Origin: Ophioceras dolichostomum
Taxonomy: Eukaryota > Ascomycota > Sordariomycetes > Magnaporthales > Ophioceraceae
Direction of reading: 5' to 3'
Assembly (NCBI GenBank): GCA_003049485.1
Contig: PYST01000166.1
Coordinates: 1-64,000, forward strand
DNA length: 64,000 nucleotides
Position numbers and translations under genes: made by a program. The notes under the pieces are model-generated. The model worked only from the letters and a program-made list of their open reading frames with translations. It searched no databases and was not told the origin of the DNA. Shown here in pieces: positions 21,544 to 35,253 of the stretch (its first letter is position 1; each line of letters opens with the position of its first letter).

Positions 21544-23571
21544 TCACCTCGCCGCCCCCCACCTCCTAACAAACTCCTCCCTCTTAACACTCTTCCCAGC
21601 ACCACCACCACCAGCACCACCACCAGCTCGTCCAAGAAGCTCCCCCTCAACCTCCTCAAGCCTACTCCTGACCCTCGAGACCTCAAGCGCAAGCATCCCA
21701 ATAGACGCATCGATCCCAGGATCCACAAACGCGATCTGCCCTTCCCCTCTCGGTGCACTCGTAGTCTCAGCAAGCACTGACTCGCGCACAACACCCACAG
21801 CACGCAGACTATCGCCCATCTGCGCGGCCGCCACGTCCTCGAACGACGCCTGCGCGTTGCGCGCCACGTCCGCCGTCTTGGCCGTGCGGTCCGCCAGCGC
21901 CGCTTCCAGCAGCAGCGTAGCGGCATCGTCTGGACTAGTAGTTCTAGTGTTGGTGTCGTCTTCGGCGGAGGGGAGCGAGAGCGCGAGGCTGCGCAGGAGG
22001 TGCTCTAGCGGCGGGTCGTCCGCTCCGCCCGAGGCGCCGGCGCCGGCGCCGGAGGAGCGACGGCGAGTGGGACCTGGGCCTGGGCCGCGGGATCGGGAGG
22101 GGGAGGTTGAGGAGCCGAGGCCGCTTCCCCCACCGGCTCCGGAGGACTTGCGGCGGCGGAGTGGGGAGGCGCCGATGGTTGGGGCGCGGTTGCGAGGCTT
22201 GTTTGTTGGGGGGTTGGTGTTGATTTTGTGGGCGAGCTCGGCTTTGGCTTGGGTCAGGAGGGCGTCGGCGGCGGATTCGTGGGCGCGGTGGTCTTCGACG
22301 CGGGCGGTGAGGGCTGTGATGTTTGCGAGAAGGTAGTTTAGACAGGCATCGATCTGTGTTGTTGCAAGGTTTTGTCAGTCTGTAGTCTCTTATCACTGTT
22401 GACAAGGCCGTGCGCTCCGCTTTGGCTGGGTACAAGGAGAAAATTGGGCTGCGTCGTCTGCTCACGTAGTCGAGTGCCTCGACGGACCGGCTCAAGTTCA
22501 CGGCCGACCGACCTGTTAGCGACTGTAACGCCGGCTCGAGGTACTGCTGCTCTACCGACATCTGCGCGACGGGGAGGATCTCGGTGTATAGCTCGTCCAG
22601 CTCCGCCTGCATGCCGGCCACATCATCACCACCGTCAGACGAAGACTGCTGTCCACGTCCACCGTTCGACGATGACCGAAGAGTCTCGAGATAGATGCGG
22701 TCGAGTCTAGTGCGCAGCGTCTCGACCGTGTACTTGATCAGGCGCGCACACACCTCCCGCAGTTTCACCACGCCGTCCTTCTCCTCCGGGTCCTCCGTCT
22801 CGAGCTCCCACCCCAGCTTCTGCAGGCTGGCGAGCAGCGTGTCGTCCGACCTCAACAGCCCGCCCACGGCCTCTGCCAGTCCACCGCCGCTGCCGCCGCC
22901 AGTGCCGACGGTGTTCTGCTCGAGATCCGCGACCTGGAACCCCGTCTTCTGCGAGAGCGTTTCGACCTCCTCGGTGAGCCGTCGCCGCTCGATAGCGAGG
23001 GTCTGGGCACGCCGGCCCTCCATCGCCGCCCTGGACCCCGCGCCCTGCGTCTCCAGCTTCACGAGCCGCGCCAGCGCATCCTGCTGGCGGCGCAGCGCCT
23101 CGGTCTGCTTGGAGATGGCGGCGGTGGACCGGTTCAGCTCTTCCACGGCAGCGCGGAGCTCCTCGTCGCCGCCGCTGAGAGGAACGAGTTCTGCCCCCGC
23201 CGAAGTGGCTCCGGCAACGAGCTTTTCTGCCCTACCGGACTTCGCCAACGCGGTGTACCTTTTTTGTTTCGGTTCGTCAGTCAGCCAACCAGCCAGCCAG
23301 TCGGTCGGTTCAAAGGGGGATTGCAGCAGAAGGGATCGTCGTCAGCTAGGGCAGCAGCAGCGAATAGAGAGGGGCCGACGGAGAAGACTCATCTCCACCA
23401 CGCCACGTACAGCTCAACCTCGTCCCGGGTCAGCAGCGAGTCGGGCCCGATGAGGCCCCGCGCCCACTCGACGGCCTCTGGGCCTTGTGCGTCGAAGTCT
23501 GCTTTCAGAGACGCTGGGTCGAATGAGATGCCATGATCTCGCAGTGCCGTCGCAACGTCGTCGTAAGACAT
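21544..23571 (-). CDS. HAUS3-like augmin complex subunit (coiled-coil)
   Basis: Three exons (23571-23411, 23258-22466, 22353-21544) give 587 aa, close to the ~600 aa of HAUS3. Junction phases agree (phase 2, then 0), with donors GTACGT and GTGAGC. The N-terminus (DVATALRDHGISFDPASL, EAVEWARGLIGPDSLLTRDE, then ELYTALAKSGRAEKL) follows the layout of the HAUS3 N-terminal domain: a short helical repeat, a W/L-rich core, LTxxEL and a small-residue linker. Long heptad-like helices follow (ELRAAVEELNRSTAAISKQTEALRRQQDALARLVKLE in short form, and RLTEEVETLSQKTGFQVADLE). A Pro/Arg/Ser/Gly-rich low-complexity insert precedes a last helical region ending EEFVRRWGAAR. Family knowledge: augmin recruits gamma-tubulin to existing spindle microtubules. 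Other coiled-coil families cannot be excluded by eye. Confidence 0.6.
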
Positions 23572-26500
23572 TTTTGTTCTCTTTCTCTTTTAGGGCTGTT
23601 GTCCGTCGGTATAGACGGCGAGCTGCGTCGTCGGGCAACACGGAGAGGAGAAGTACACGTCATATGCCCAGCCTCGGGCTTCAGGCTTCAAGTTCAGGTC
23701 CCCCAGAGCTAGGGCTGGGGTAGGTAAAAACACGAGGTGCTACTCGTGGTTGAGGGTGAGACACTGGCCGGGAGAGTCGCAACTGAAAGGCCAATGGCGG
23801 TCTGGAAATCACCGTTAGATGCCCTAGCTCGAAACCCTAGCGTAGATGCGTTGTTGTGAGACGACAAGGTGCCAACTCGTCGTGCGAAGTCAAGGAGTCT
23901 TCGTGCTTCTGGCGAGAGTTTCAATGTTGATTTTCAGGCTTTCTCAGAGTCAGTTTCAGGGGGCCAATCAGCGCTGACTGGACCTGTAAACAGCGCCTCG
24001 AAATTGGCTGGGACTGTCACGTGCTCCCACCAGCCACTATGGCCAGCCACCCCGACAAAGCCACACTGTCCAAAGTCAAGCACAGATCGACGAATTTACA
24101 TCATCAATGTCTTTTTTTTTTACCTTGCACTCTTTGTCCTCCGTGCTCTTCGTCATCTTCGAAGGTCTTCGAATACAATGCGTTGCTGCTAGCCATTGTT
24201 TGCTGGTAGATTAGGATGTTGCTGTTCAGCCGCTCGAACTTATGTCGCTGCAACGGCCCGCTTTCCCATTGGCGCTCTCCCCATCATTCGTCATCTCGTA
24301 TCCATGGACGGGCGGCCCTCTATTATTAGGCTGTCCACAACAGAACCAAGGCGAGTAAACCTCCCCGTTGGCCTCTCGAGATACCGGCGGGAGGATGGGA
24401 TGGGACTGCTCCCTTGTCCCCACAGGTCGAGACGTGTTAACCTTGAGGGTGGTTGTGTTGTGCAGCGCGGGTAGAGAGCGTCGGGACCGGAGCAAACAAA
24501 CCCGTTCGAGTCGGATCGATCGATCTACAGAACGAAGACCAGGATATCTCATCTTCGCTACACGAGATCTACGAGCTGGAGCACTAGCAATCAACGGGCA
24601 GTGGGAGCATTGCCACGAACTTCGGCCCTTTCTGGGTGATGCCTAGCAACGTGTGAGCTGTTCGATCCTGACACCGCCCATGTCCTGGACGCACAACGAT
24701 TCCAGAAGCTGGAGTCACGTCACCGCCTCCCGAATAGTACGGGCTGGAGATGGGAGTTTCGACTTGCGGGACGTCACGTCATTCACCGGTTCCAAGTGGA
24801 CATGGGATGGGAGGATGGGAGGAGGAAAAAGCGCTGGACTGACTAGGATCTCCATCTTCATCTTCCTCGACAACGCCGGACAGGGCATTGTTTCGGCAAG
24901 CAAGGCTTGTCGTTCCTCCTGACCGACATCAAAGTGAATCAAGGTTCTTTCCCTCTTCCAGCTCTCCAGCCAGTCGTCGAGTTCCACGTCACTCATCACG
25001 ATGACCTTGAAATTGCCAACCGCGGGCGGCTGCCTTCTTAGCTCTCCCACCTTTCCCACCAAAGCAAGCCACCATGTGCCTTGCCGAGGGAGGGGACCCT
25101 GTCAACGACATCTCCAGCAACTCAGCGCGCGCAATAGCCGAAGCCACTGACCGATCGAGCAGCCACCAACCCTGTTCGATCGCCCTCCGGCACTTCACAA
25201 GAGACAAGGACAGGGGGCCGGACCCGGATGGGGCAGTGGCAGGCCAGCGAAGGGCATAGCATGGCATAAATAGGGCAAGGAGGCGTCCTTGCATCACCAG
25301 ACCAAGGCGGCAGCGGCAGACCAAGCCAGCAGACTAAGCCAGCAAGTCAAACGGCTGTAAGGAGAACCGGTGTGTGCGTGTGCTTACACCTATCTCGGAA
25401 GCGGAGGGTGGCCGAGGGTGTCCCATGAACCAGCCAGCCAGCCAGAGACAGAGACAGCAACCTTGGCCTTTGCCGATTTCGTATCGATGCTGCCCAAAGA
25501 AGCCAGCATAGGACGTTCTCGCACATGCTTCAACAAGAGACAATACGGAGCCTCTGCAACTGAGCGGAACGCAGCATCTGATAGGGCGCCTCATTCGGCT
25601 ACGACCTGTGGGCAGCATATGCTGTCCTCCCGCTGCTCACCCAACCCAAGGGAGAACGACGCACGGGGCGGGCCAGCGACGGTGGTGATGGGACGGAGCT
25701 CAGGCCAGACGCTAGTGTTCGTGGGTCGACTTGAGCCAGAGAACAAGTGGGAGCGAAGAAGATGTAGCGAGACACACGCAACGCATGTACCTAAATAAAC
25801 AAGAACCCTTGGATACTCAATAGACACGCAGGCAGCTCCGTCGCCAGCAGAACTCTCCAGGTTGCCTGCTGTGAACCGCACTAAAACGTACACTCTCCCC
25901 TCCTGTCATCACTCGCTTCGCTCTACACCAGCACAAAGTAGACTTATACGGACAGGGTGGGAAACAAGGAAGGGAAAAGGGGGGAAGCACAAGAACAAGT
26001 CGAGGAGGACGCTTAGATCGCCAGCAGGCTCGACCCACGGCCAACCGTTGTTTCGGGGCACGGGAGGCGGCATGTCCCCTACCACAACCACTCAAACCAC
26101 TCAACCACTCAACACCCAACCAACCACACACACACATCAGCCCCGTGCGACGTCGTGAATGGGCAGAACCTGAAAAGGTTTTTCTGTCTCTCTTGCGTAA
26201 CGGTGACTGACTCCCCTCCTCCGCTCTTTCACGCAATAATTTCTTTGCCCTCTTTCTAATAAGAAAGGAAAAGTTTGATGCTGGGCGTGGGCAGAGGCGG
26301 TGATGAGAGGAGAGAAGATTGAGAAGACGAACGAGGGCTGGGTTGAGTTTTGTCTCTGTGCGACTTCAACCCTTTTCGGTCTCGGGGATGGCGCACAAAA
26401 TCTCTTTTTCTGCCATTCATTGCCCTTGTCGCTTTTTTCTTCTTCACGAGCAACGACTAAAACGAACAGCTGGCTAAACCTGCGTGTTGCAAACGAATGG

Positions 26501-29500
26501 CACGAACTTCGGGACCGGAGAGGGGGAGGGAGGTACACACTCGTCTCCTCTCTCTACCAGTCAGAAGGGTCCCCTCGTTCAGCTTTTCCGCGCTCGCCAG
26601 GCACAGCATGTCAAAATCTGACGTCTCTTGACCCGCCTGGCAGGGCCAGGGTGGAGGGCAGGGGGAGGGAGGGGGACATGCCGCTTGACTACCTACATAC
26701 CTACTGCCGGGCGCTACGCTAGCCAAGAATCGCTTGCCGCTGTCTGTCTCCATCGCTGCCGGCAGCCAGCCAGCCTTAGGACCTACCTCGCTGCTGCTTG
26801 CTATGCAAGTAATGGAAGAGACAATCTGCAAAACCTGCGAACCACCGCAAGGACGCCACACGTTTGAAGAGGCGATTTTCTATTTCCCTAACTAGGCAAT
26901 CCGCCCGGTATCCCGCGCCGTCTGTGTCTGTGCCTGCGAGATGCCTGCCTCGATCTTTTTTGGGGGCGGCGGCCGGGGGAGGCATTTTTACCTGGAAAAG
27001 GTAAGAGACGGGAAGGGAGGAGGGGAGGGAAGCGGCTCAAAAGTTTGTCGACAACGACAAAAATCATCACTATCTAAGAAAACGCGAACGAACAACTACC
27101 TAGGTCTATATCTATTAGCCACAATAACAACTGACGACTTCACCTCTCCCGACTCTTCTTGTCGTTCGGGCGGACTGATTGGGCAAATACCTAGCCAGTC
27201 GCCCCCAAATCAGGTACAGATCGACCAGTTCGGGAACACAACACACCGCATCGCAGCAGCGCAAGGGATCGTTCGCATGTCTTCTACTGTTGTTGTTGTA
27301 GTTGCTGCTACTGCTGCTGCTGCCGCCGCTTCACTGCCTGCCCGCCCGCCCCTTGCCTAAGTGATTGAGCTAGGTGAGCCAAGCCAAGTGAGCCACGCAT
27401 AGGGAGGGAGTGACAAGCACAAACGCCATGGTCTTCGCTCTACACCCGCCCGCTGCCCGGCGCCGCCTGTGCCCCGGGTACACATCAGTATCCCCACTCT
27501 CTCTCTCTTTCTACCTTTCCTACCTTACCTGTGTGTATCCTTTTAGCTCCTGTGCCATCTTCCTCAGCACTGAACGAACAGACGAACAGTTGAACAGCAC
27601 CCGCCCGCCCCACAGACGGCGCGGACGGCGTGGACGGGCACGGAACCAACCTCGTGCGAGCTATGGGTGCGTGCGTGCGTGCGTGGGAGCCATGCGCCGT
27701 GCGCTGTGTGATCCGCGCCCAGTCTATCTGCCCAACTTACCTAACTGCCTTACCTAACTGTACCTAGGTAGGCACTCACCTAGGTAGGTAGGTAGGTGGT
27801 ATGTGGCTAACCGCCTGTCCCTATTGCACCATCCCGCCGATCAACGCCCATCCTGGTTCTCTCTCTCCACGCCTTGTTCACCGCGGGCCGCACAGGCGCG
27901 CCCCAACGGTGTACAACCGCAATCCCATTTCTCATTTCATCAATCTATCGGGTCGGTAGTCGGCCGTCCTGTCATTCCGTCCGCGGCCCCGACACTTTCA
28001 TGGCATGCATGGCTTGGTATGTATGGCAGGGCATGGCATGGCATGGGCTGGCTAGTTGGCTTCGCGCTCGCTCTGGCTCTGTTCGACTTTGCCTTGCCTG
28101 CCCCGTTGGACAGACTGACAGGCAAGGGGTGTGGTGGGTGGACACACAAACATTCCACCTCACCGCAACGTTAACTTTCTCTCTACCGCCACTGCTACCG
28201 CCGCCAGTGCCAGTGCCACTGCCACTGCTGCCTTGCTTCTCTCGCTTTCCCTACTTTCCTGCTCTGCTCTCCCACCGAAATTCCCGTCTCCCTGGTTTTG
28301 GGTTCAAGGTCTTGCGTTTGTTTGCGCACACACGCTGTGATGCCTTCGGGCCTTGCTGCCCAATCCGAGAGACGCTTCGCACTTCTGACCAACCACCGGG
28401 CAGCGATGCGGGCGGGTTTCGCTTCTTCTTTCCTTCTTTGCCAACCATGCATCATCGCCAATTTGAGGAGGACTAGACTGGCTGGATGCGAGATGGGAGA
28501 CAAACCTACCTCTCTATCTCCTCTCTCTCCTGTCCTATCCTGCTGCCCCCGGTCTGCGCCGCGGCTCGGGTCCGGCCCATTGCCGGCTGGGATGGCCCTC
28601 CCTCCAAATCTCGTTGCTTTCTGCTTCCGTCGACATGGCCCTCGCTTCGACGACGGACGGATAGGGGAGCGGCTTGATCGAGCCATCGATTATGGAAGAG
28701 CCCGTTGAAGGCATATCTCCTTTTCTCTCCTTCTCTATATTCTCCCATTCCATTCCCGAAAACCACAGGCGCACCAGCTCTCTGACAAGGAGCCGTAGAG
28801 TTGATGCCCTTTCATCTCGTCCAGTGCACGATCAGGTATCGTGGGCAATCCACCCATATTCCAGCCAGCCAGAAAATGATCACACCAGAGATTCGTGATC
28901 TCGTACCCTCATCTCTGCCTGGCGGCAACAGTTGCATGGCTATCTTCTCGGAATCTCTCTCTCTTCTTCTCCCTGCCCTCGTTCCCTTCAGCTTTCTTCC
29001 ACCTCGTGCCAGTCCTCCTGACTCACTTTCTACATCACATCACGATCCGAGGCGGGGCCGCTGGTGACAAGGCCAAGGGCCTCGGAGAATTGTTAGATGA
29101 CGGTACAACAAAACGCCCTCTTCTCTTAGGTCATCAGTGTCCCGGAGAGAATACTTGCTGTGCATCACCGACCTGCTTCTGCTGCTGGTCCTCCCTCCTC
29201 CACCACCCACCCACTCCCCTGCTTTCTCCTGCTGCTGCTCCTGCTGCTGCTGCTCCGCCGGAAAGTCCTGCGTGCGTTGTGTGAGCGAGAGCACCTGGCA
29301 CAAAATGTGAGTCCGTCAAACAGTAGACGACCCGAAGAGAGGGGGTGAGAGAGTGGGTGGTGGTTGGTGGGTGGGAGACTAAAAACAATTAACGAAGCTA
29401 TTATTATTCAACAATCGACAATTCTGCGGACCGACGGCACGGCTAGCCAGAGAGAGAGGCCAGCCAGGGCGAGAGAGAGATAGGGAGACAGAGAGACAGA

Positions 29501-30252
29501 CGCCCCAGAGACTTCGTTCTGTCTCTCTTTTCTTGTTCCGCCCTTCTCCCCTCGCCCATCTGCCCCTTTTTCTTCTCCTCCCTGTTTCTCCTCGTTCTGA
29601 AAACCTCCGTGTCCCGCACATATAACTCCTACACCCGTCTCGTCCACTTTCTTTTCAAACCATATATAGTTTTCCCGGCGCGCCATGAGTCTCACTTTTG
29701 ACCCAAACATCTCCAACCCGCCGGTCCTGCACTCCTCTCCTCATCATCAGCAGCGGTGTTGGTCCCATCTCCGGTCCCTCTGACGCAATCCACTGCGCGG
29801 CTCTGCCTGTCACTTTCTGTCCTTCCTGGGTCCTCGGTTGCCGATCCTCTCGCCCACCAACTTCCATGCTTCGGGGACTTTCCAGTCACTCTGGGCTGTC
29901 GTCAAACTTGTTCCTGTCTTCCCAATTCACCACCCCCTATCACCACCCGACGTATCCACACCTTGTCCCCCTGGAAGTCTAAGGGTCTATATTTCTTTCC
30001 TACACCGAGACAGAGACAGCGGCACAGACCCTCGTCTCCCGCCAGACACACATCTCACCTTAAAAATTCTTCCATTCTCCATCATTGGCTACGGCCGGAA
30101 ACCCTCTATATCCACCAATCCTCCTCCCCCACGCTACGCACACCAGCAAGCAGCACGGACTCCAGAAGTCACTCAGTTAGTCCTACGCAAGACTACGGCC
30201 GAGAGAGAGGGAGACAGAGGTGAAAATCCTCCCCCGCCTCCGGGGTTGGACG
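23572..30252. other. 6.7-kb intergenic region, no gene recognised
   Basis: All frames here are short, overlapping and without family signature on both strands. The last ~600 bases lead into the plus-strand LrgB-like gene and are CT-rich. The region contains GGTA/TACC tandem tracts (27781-27797), several TACCTAGGTA-like palindromes, and CTG-type triplet runs around 27290-27330 and 29230-29260. No tRNA, rRNA or transposon protein was seen. Confidence 0.5.
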
Positions 30253-33242
30253 ATGACATCGCCGTCGAGGCACGCGCAGACCATTGAGCAGGGGGCGGCG
30301 GCAACGACGTCATGGTTCACGCAGGAGCTCAAAGCTAAATACCTCGACTTCACCATCGTCGCGGCCCTCTACCTACTCTTCAACGGCCTCCTGTACGCAC
30401 TCACGTTCCTGTGCGTCGGCATCGACATCTCCACGTCGGTGCTAGGCATGCTAGTGGCCGCCTTGATTACCTGGTTGGTCAACCTCGCGATCTGGTGCAC
30501 GACGGGTCGGGACGATGTGGTGGACAAGTTCATCCAGAGATGGCTCCTTGGTGCTGTACGATGACGCATTTTCTTCTTCCTCCCTCTCCTCTCCTCCCCA
30601 TTCACGTACCCCCTGAATCTCAGGTGACCACGATCGATTCGAAAGAGAAAGAGAGAGGAAGATCCCATGTTGACGCGCGCGAGACGCGATGACGATAACG
30701 ACGATCACCAGATCAACCTCCTGAACAAGCACATGTCAGTCGGGTTCACCATATCGTTCCTCCAAACACTCAGAGTCCCCTTTATGGGGTGGAGGGGCCT
30801 GGGGATAATGGCCGCATGTTTCGGTAGGTCTCTCAAGACCGACCCCCTATTTCGCGACTCCTCTCTTCACTTCCCCTATTTCGCGACTCTCACCCACCCC
30901 ACCGACCGACCCGGCCGGCACGCGCTAACAACGGATGCCGCTTTTATCCAGTTATCACGGGCATCGCGCACGCTCTAATCTGCTACGGCTCAGCCTACAG
31001 CCTCTACGCCCTGTACCACCGTTTCAGAGCCAAAACGTGCAATCGGCTCTCGCTCTACTCGCACCCGGCAATCGACTCCTGTCCCGCCATACCGTCCCTC
31101 TCCGTGACGCCCTTCCGTGCGAATTTCTCCCCTGAACCGCCTGAACCGCCGCCACCAGGAGCGTCGTTATCGCGTCCGCTGACGCCAGAAGGCGACGGTG
31201 GTGGCGATGGCGACCACAAGCCAGAGAAGAACCCGCTGATGATGACGCATCGCGACCCCTCGAATCCTATCACCCTGGACCTCTCCTCCAACAACCTCGG
31301 CCAGCAATCATCATCATCCGCGGCGCTCATAGCCACCACCACCGCCGCCGCCGACGCCGACGCCGAGAAACCCGAGGATGAACCCCCCTCCCACCACCGC
31401 CACCACGCAGGACAACAACCATCACCATACTCGTCCTCCTCCTCAAAGCCATCCACAACATGGACCACAAAGCTAGCCCTCATAGCCCTCCACAACCCCA
31501 TCCTCCTTCTCAGCGCCCTCTCCATCCCCATCACAGCAGCCGTCGCCTCCCTAACCTCCAACACCGTCTTCCTCGACACGTCCATCCTCTTCACCCTCTG
31601 GCTCGGCTCGCTGCGCCTCCAACGCGGCATCCGCAACGCAAAAACTTTTCTAGGCACCCGTCACCGCCTCCGCACCGTGGTCGCCGTCGCGCTGAACCCG
31701 GTCCTCGTCACGTCACTGCTGCTGATGGCCTACATGGCGGCCAAGAAGGAGATCCTCACCTTGACGATGATGAGCAATAATAGTAATAGTGGTGGAACAG
31801 TCGAAGGGAGGACTCCTACGACAATCGAAGACGTGTTGGACACGTTCCATTCGGGAACCACGTTCGCGCAGTTCCTGTATAACCACACCTATCACGCTAC
31901 TAGGCAACAACAAAACGGAGGAGGAGCGCACGCGACGTTCTCGTCGTACCTGCCGCAGGGCGTCGGGCCCGCAAACCCCTTCTCGCCGCACATGGTTTCC
32001 GCGTCGTCCTTACCTCTCCCTAGCAACATCACCACGAGCACATCTACCGCCATCCCAGGCGTATCCCCAAGCGCCACAGTCTCAGCAACAGTAACAGCGA
32101 CAGCACAAGCATCAACAACAACACCCCTCCCCCTCCCCCTCCCACCCCCCTGCATGGGCGCAGGCGACATCGCAATGTCCATCCTAGAAGCCGGCCTCGT
32201 CTCCTGGGGCATCAAGCTCTTCTCCTGCCGGCACCAGCTTCTCTCCCCCGCCGGTATGCTAGTGGTCTTCGTCTCCTCCCTCTTCGCGGCCGGCACCGTC
32301 GTGTCGGGACCCCTGCTCGCGAGGGCGCTGGGGCTGGGTCCGAAGCTGAGTCTGGCGTTCGCGGCGCGGAGCGTGACGCTTGCGCTGGGGACGCCGGCGC
32401 TGGTGAGGCTGGGGGGCGACGTGGGCGCGAATGCGGTTATGGTGGTGCTCAATGGGGTGTTGTTTCAGATGGGGATGGGGGTGGGGGTTGGGGAGTGGGT
32501 TGCGGGGGTGTGGAGGTGGGTTGTGGTGTGGACTGGGTGCCTGTACGGGTGTGGAGGCGTGGAGCAGCGCGATCTGGAGAAAGGTCGCGGTCGTCGTGGT
32601 GACGGTCGTGACAACGGTGGTGGTGGTGGTGGTGGTGGCGTCGTGCACGGTGGTCGCGGCAGAAGCCATAGTGAGAGGTCTGCTGCCGGTGGCCGCAACG
32701 CAGGCCACGCCCCCGGCCCCGTCCCGGTCCCCGACAACTGGCCGCTTCCCCCCATCGCCGCTGACTGGCCGCTGCGTTCCGTCCCAGATCTCGCGCCACC
32801 AGGTCCCGTCCTAGGGGGCTCAGGCGAGGGCAGGCTACTCGTCGCCAGACACGAAGCGTTCTCCTCATCCTCCACCACCGCCGTCGCGTCGAACCCCACA
32901 GCCTTCGCATCCTCTACCACCGCGATAGCCACAAGGGCTCCTCCCTCCCACCACTCCCATCACTCCCCGCGCTCGCGGACCTTGTCCTCCTCGTCTTCAT
33001 CATCACCCGCCAACAGCAGCCACAGCCAAGGAGGAGGCGGCAGAAATTCCCTGCACACCGTCGCGTCCGGCGTCACGATCGGCATCAACGCCGCGGCGAT
33101 GGGCACGTCGTACCTGTACGAGCAGGCTAGCCCCGCGGCGCCCTACGCCGTTGTGGCAATGACGGCGTACGGCATCGTGACCGTCGTTTGCACGTGCATC
33201 CCCCAGCTGGTCAGCTGGCTCGTTTGGCAGGTGAACTTGTGA
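30253..33242 (+). CDS. LrgB-like (LrgA/LrgB fusion, PLGG1-type) multi-span membrane protein
   Basis: Three exons (30253-30555, about 30646-30823, 30952-33242) give about 923 aa. The exon 2 acceptor (GAAAG) is the least certain junction. The N-terminal part (FTIVAALYLLFNGLLYALTF, GMLVAALITWLVNLAIW, and MSVGFTISFLQTLRVPFMGW ... ITGIAHALICYG) resembles LrgA-like spans. The C-terminal part is LrgB-like: ILFTLWLGSLRLQRGI, SILEAGLVSWGIKLF, GMLVVFVSSLFAAGTVVSGP, LSLAFAARSVTLALGTPALV and VMVVLNGVLFQMG. The final span pair (HTVASGVTIGINAAAMGTSY, VVAMTAYGIVTVVC) is separated from the rest by a ~200-residue Gly/Ser/His-rich insert. Family knowledge: plant PLGG1 moves glycolate/glycerate, bacterial LrgA/B relate to holin-like and pyruvate transport. 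The fungal substrate is unknown. Confidence 0.78.
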
Positions 33243-35228
33243 TAACCTACAGGCATGCAGGCGGGCCTACTAGTGGAGGTAGTCAAATGGCGAACTAACA
33301 TACTGGAGAGTGTAGAGATAGACGGAAATTTTGGAGGGGGGGAATGGAAGGGAAGGGGGGCCTTATGCGCCTTTCCTTCACTTGCCTTCCTCGGATAGAG
33401 AAGTCTTGGATTGATTTTGCTAATATTGCCTAGATAATTTTCTAGATATGGTTGGCGGGAAGGAGTGGAAAGACGAATGGGGGATGGGAAGAAGACGTAC
33501 ATGTTGGTTGCCTTCCTATGGTTCGCTGTTTCGTTGTTTTCTCGTTTCTTCCCCTCTTCTCCTCTCGGATTCCCTTTGGACAAGTGTCCACTTCCCTGCT
33601 TCCATTTCCTTATATATGATGACGATGCACGAAGTAATGCTGCGGTGTTGTTTTGCTCTTCTGCCTTGTTTTTCCTTTTTATCAAATCTGCTTTTGCTCT
33701 TATATCTATATCCGTTTGTTCATGACTTCTCTTCTCGTTTAGCTTACCAGCTTGGATACTTTTCCACCACCGTGACTTGTCGTTCTCCTTCCCTTTCATT
33801 TCTTCTTTCTCCTTCAACGGCGGGATCCGTTGTACAAGCTTTTTTCTTTACCATCTTCTTTAGCATCATCGAGTTAGTATTACGTGACCCCGGACATATA
33901 TAAAGATACCCTATCAGATGACCGCCTCCTCCATGGATTCTTACCATCTCCCTATGATAGCGTGCAAGGAAAGGGTAAAGGAGAACGCTGGGCAAATTTG
34001 GGTCGAGATGGAAGGACATTGACGGGCTTTGGGGCAATAAATACACTGTTACGTACCGATAGCGGAATCATCACTCCTCCGTGCTTGCCCAGCATTAACA
34101 GCAAGTTGCCAGAGTCGTGGACATGCGTTTTGCTCTGGCGCCACCATCGACCTCGTCGCCCAGACTAGCGGGTCGGGGGGTCCCTGGACGCATCAGATCA
34201 GAGGAAGGTCAGACACAACGTAAGGCTCGCATCGCAGGGGATTATGGTGGCGCTCTAGAAGACGAGCCGAAACATACCATGAAGTGGCGCGCTTCCTTGT
34301 TGTTAGTGACACGGATATGAGCAGAGATCCTCCTATTCTAGGGATACATGTTTCCTTTTCCTGACTCCCATACCAAAAACCACCTAGGCTAGGTGGTAGA
34401 TATCCACCACAACCTCAACCCAAACGCCTACCCCTTGTTCATAGTCACCCTGGTAGGTAGACAAATAGAATGACACCGTAGTAATGTAAGCCATCATTTC
34501 CTCCATCGAATCAGCATACCTGACTTGTCCCCTCTGCCCAGCGTCCGGCCAGCGGTTCTCACAGGTCCGCAACTTTCGGCGGTGGCGGAATTCGCCACCA
34601 CAACGGAAATGGTCATTGCAAGACTTCTCCGAAGAAGATAGTCATCGAGTTGGCCCGTGGTACCCATCCGTCGCGAACTGGACTCGCGCGCGGCGGGGGA
34701 GCGCGGCAGGCAAAGAAAACTCGAAGGGCGTGGTGGTGTTGGCGGAGGGTGGCGTGTTAATGTGTGTTCGAGATCAAACCCCGCCCCGCCGACCCCAAAG
34801 CCAAACCAAATCCCGAAATCATCAGTCATCCATCGGTCGGTCGGTCGGTCGTTGGCGGGTCTCGGTCGCTCCCTCGCTCCCTCGCAATTCTTTTCCGTCT
34901 TCGTATTCAAATGTCTACCGCGATGGAATTCTCGTTGATAGCCTTTCCGACTTGGTCTGTGAATAGCGGGAGAATAGTTAGCCCTATGTGCAAGTCCCCT
35001 GATTGGAAATACATGCTGTTTCCTGGAACTGGCTGGCTAGCTAGCGGCTGGGCGCTGATGGGATTGCGGCGAAGCGACGCGGAGAAACGGGGGAGGTATT
35101 TCGGGAACGGCTCGGGGGGAGCTGACGGCCCAGATCGTGCATGCGGCTAGCGGTCGGGCGGAGGGACGCGGGGTGGACAACGACTAAGCCAAATACACTA
35201 GAGGACTGGGGCCAGGAAACAGTGAATG

Positions 35229-35253
35229 AAAAAAAAAAAAAAAAAAAAAAAAA
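35229..35253 (+). repeat. 25-base poly(A) tract
   Basis: An uninterrupted run of 25 A residues begins an unusually purine-rich stretch. No retroposon body or target-site duplication was evident next to it. Confidence 0.9.
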
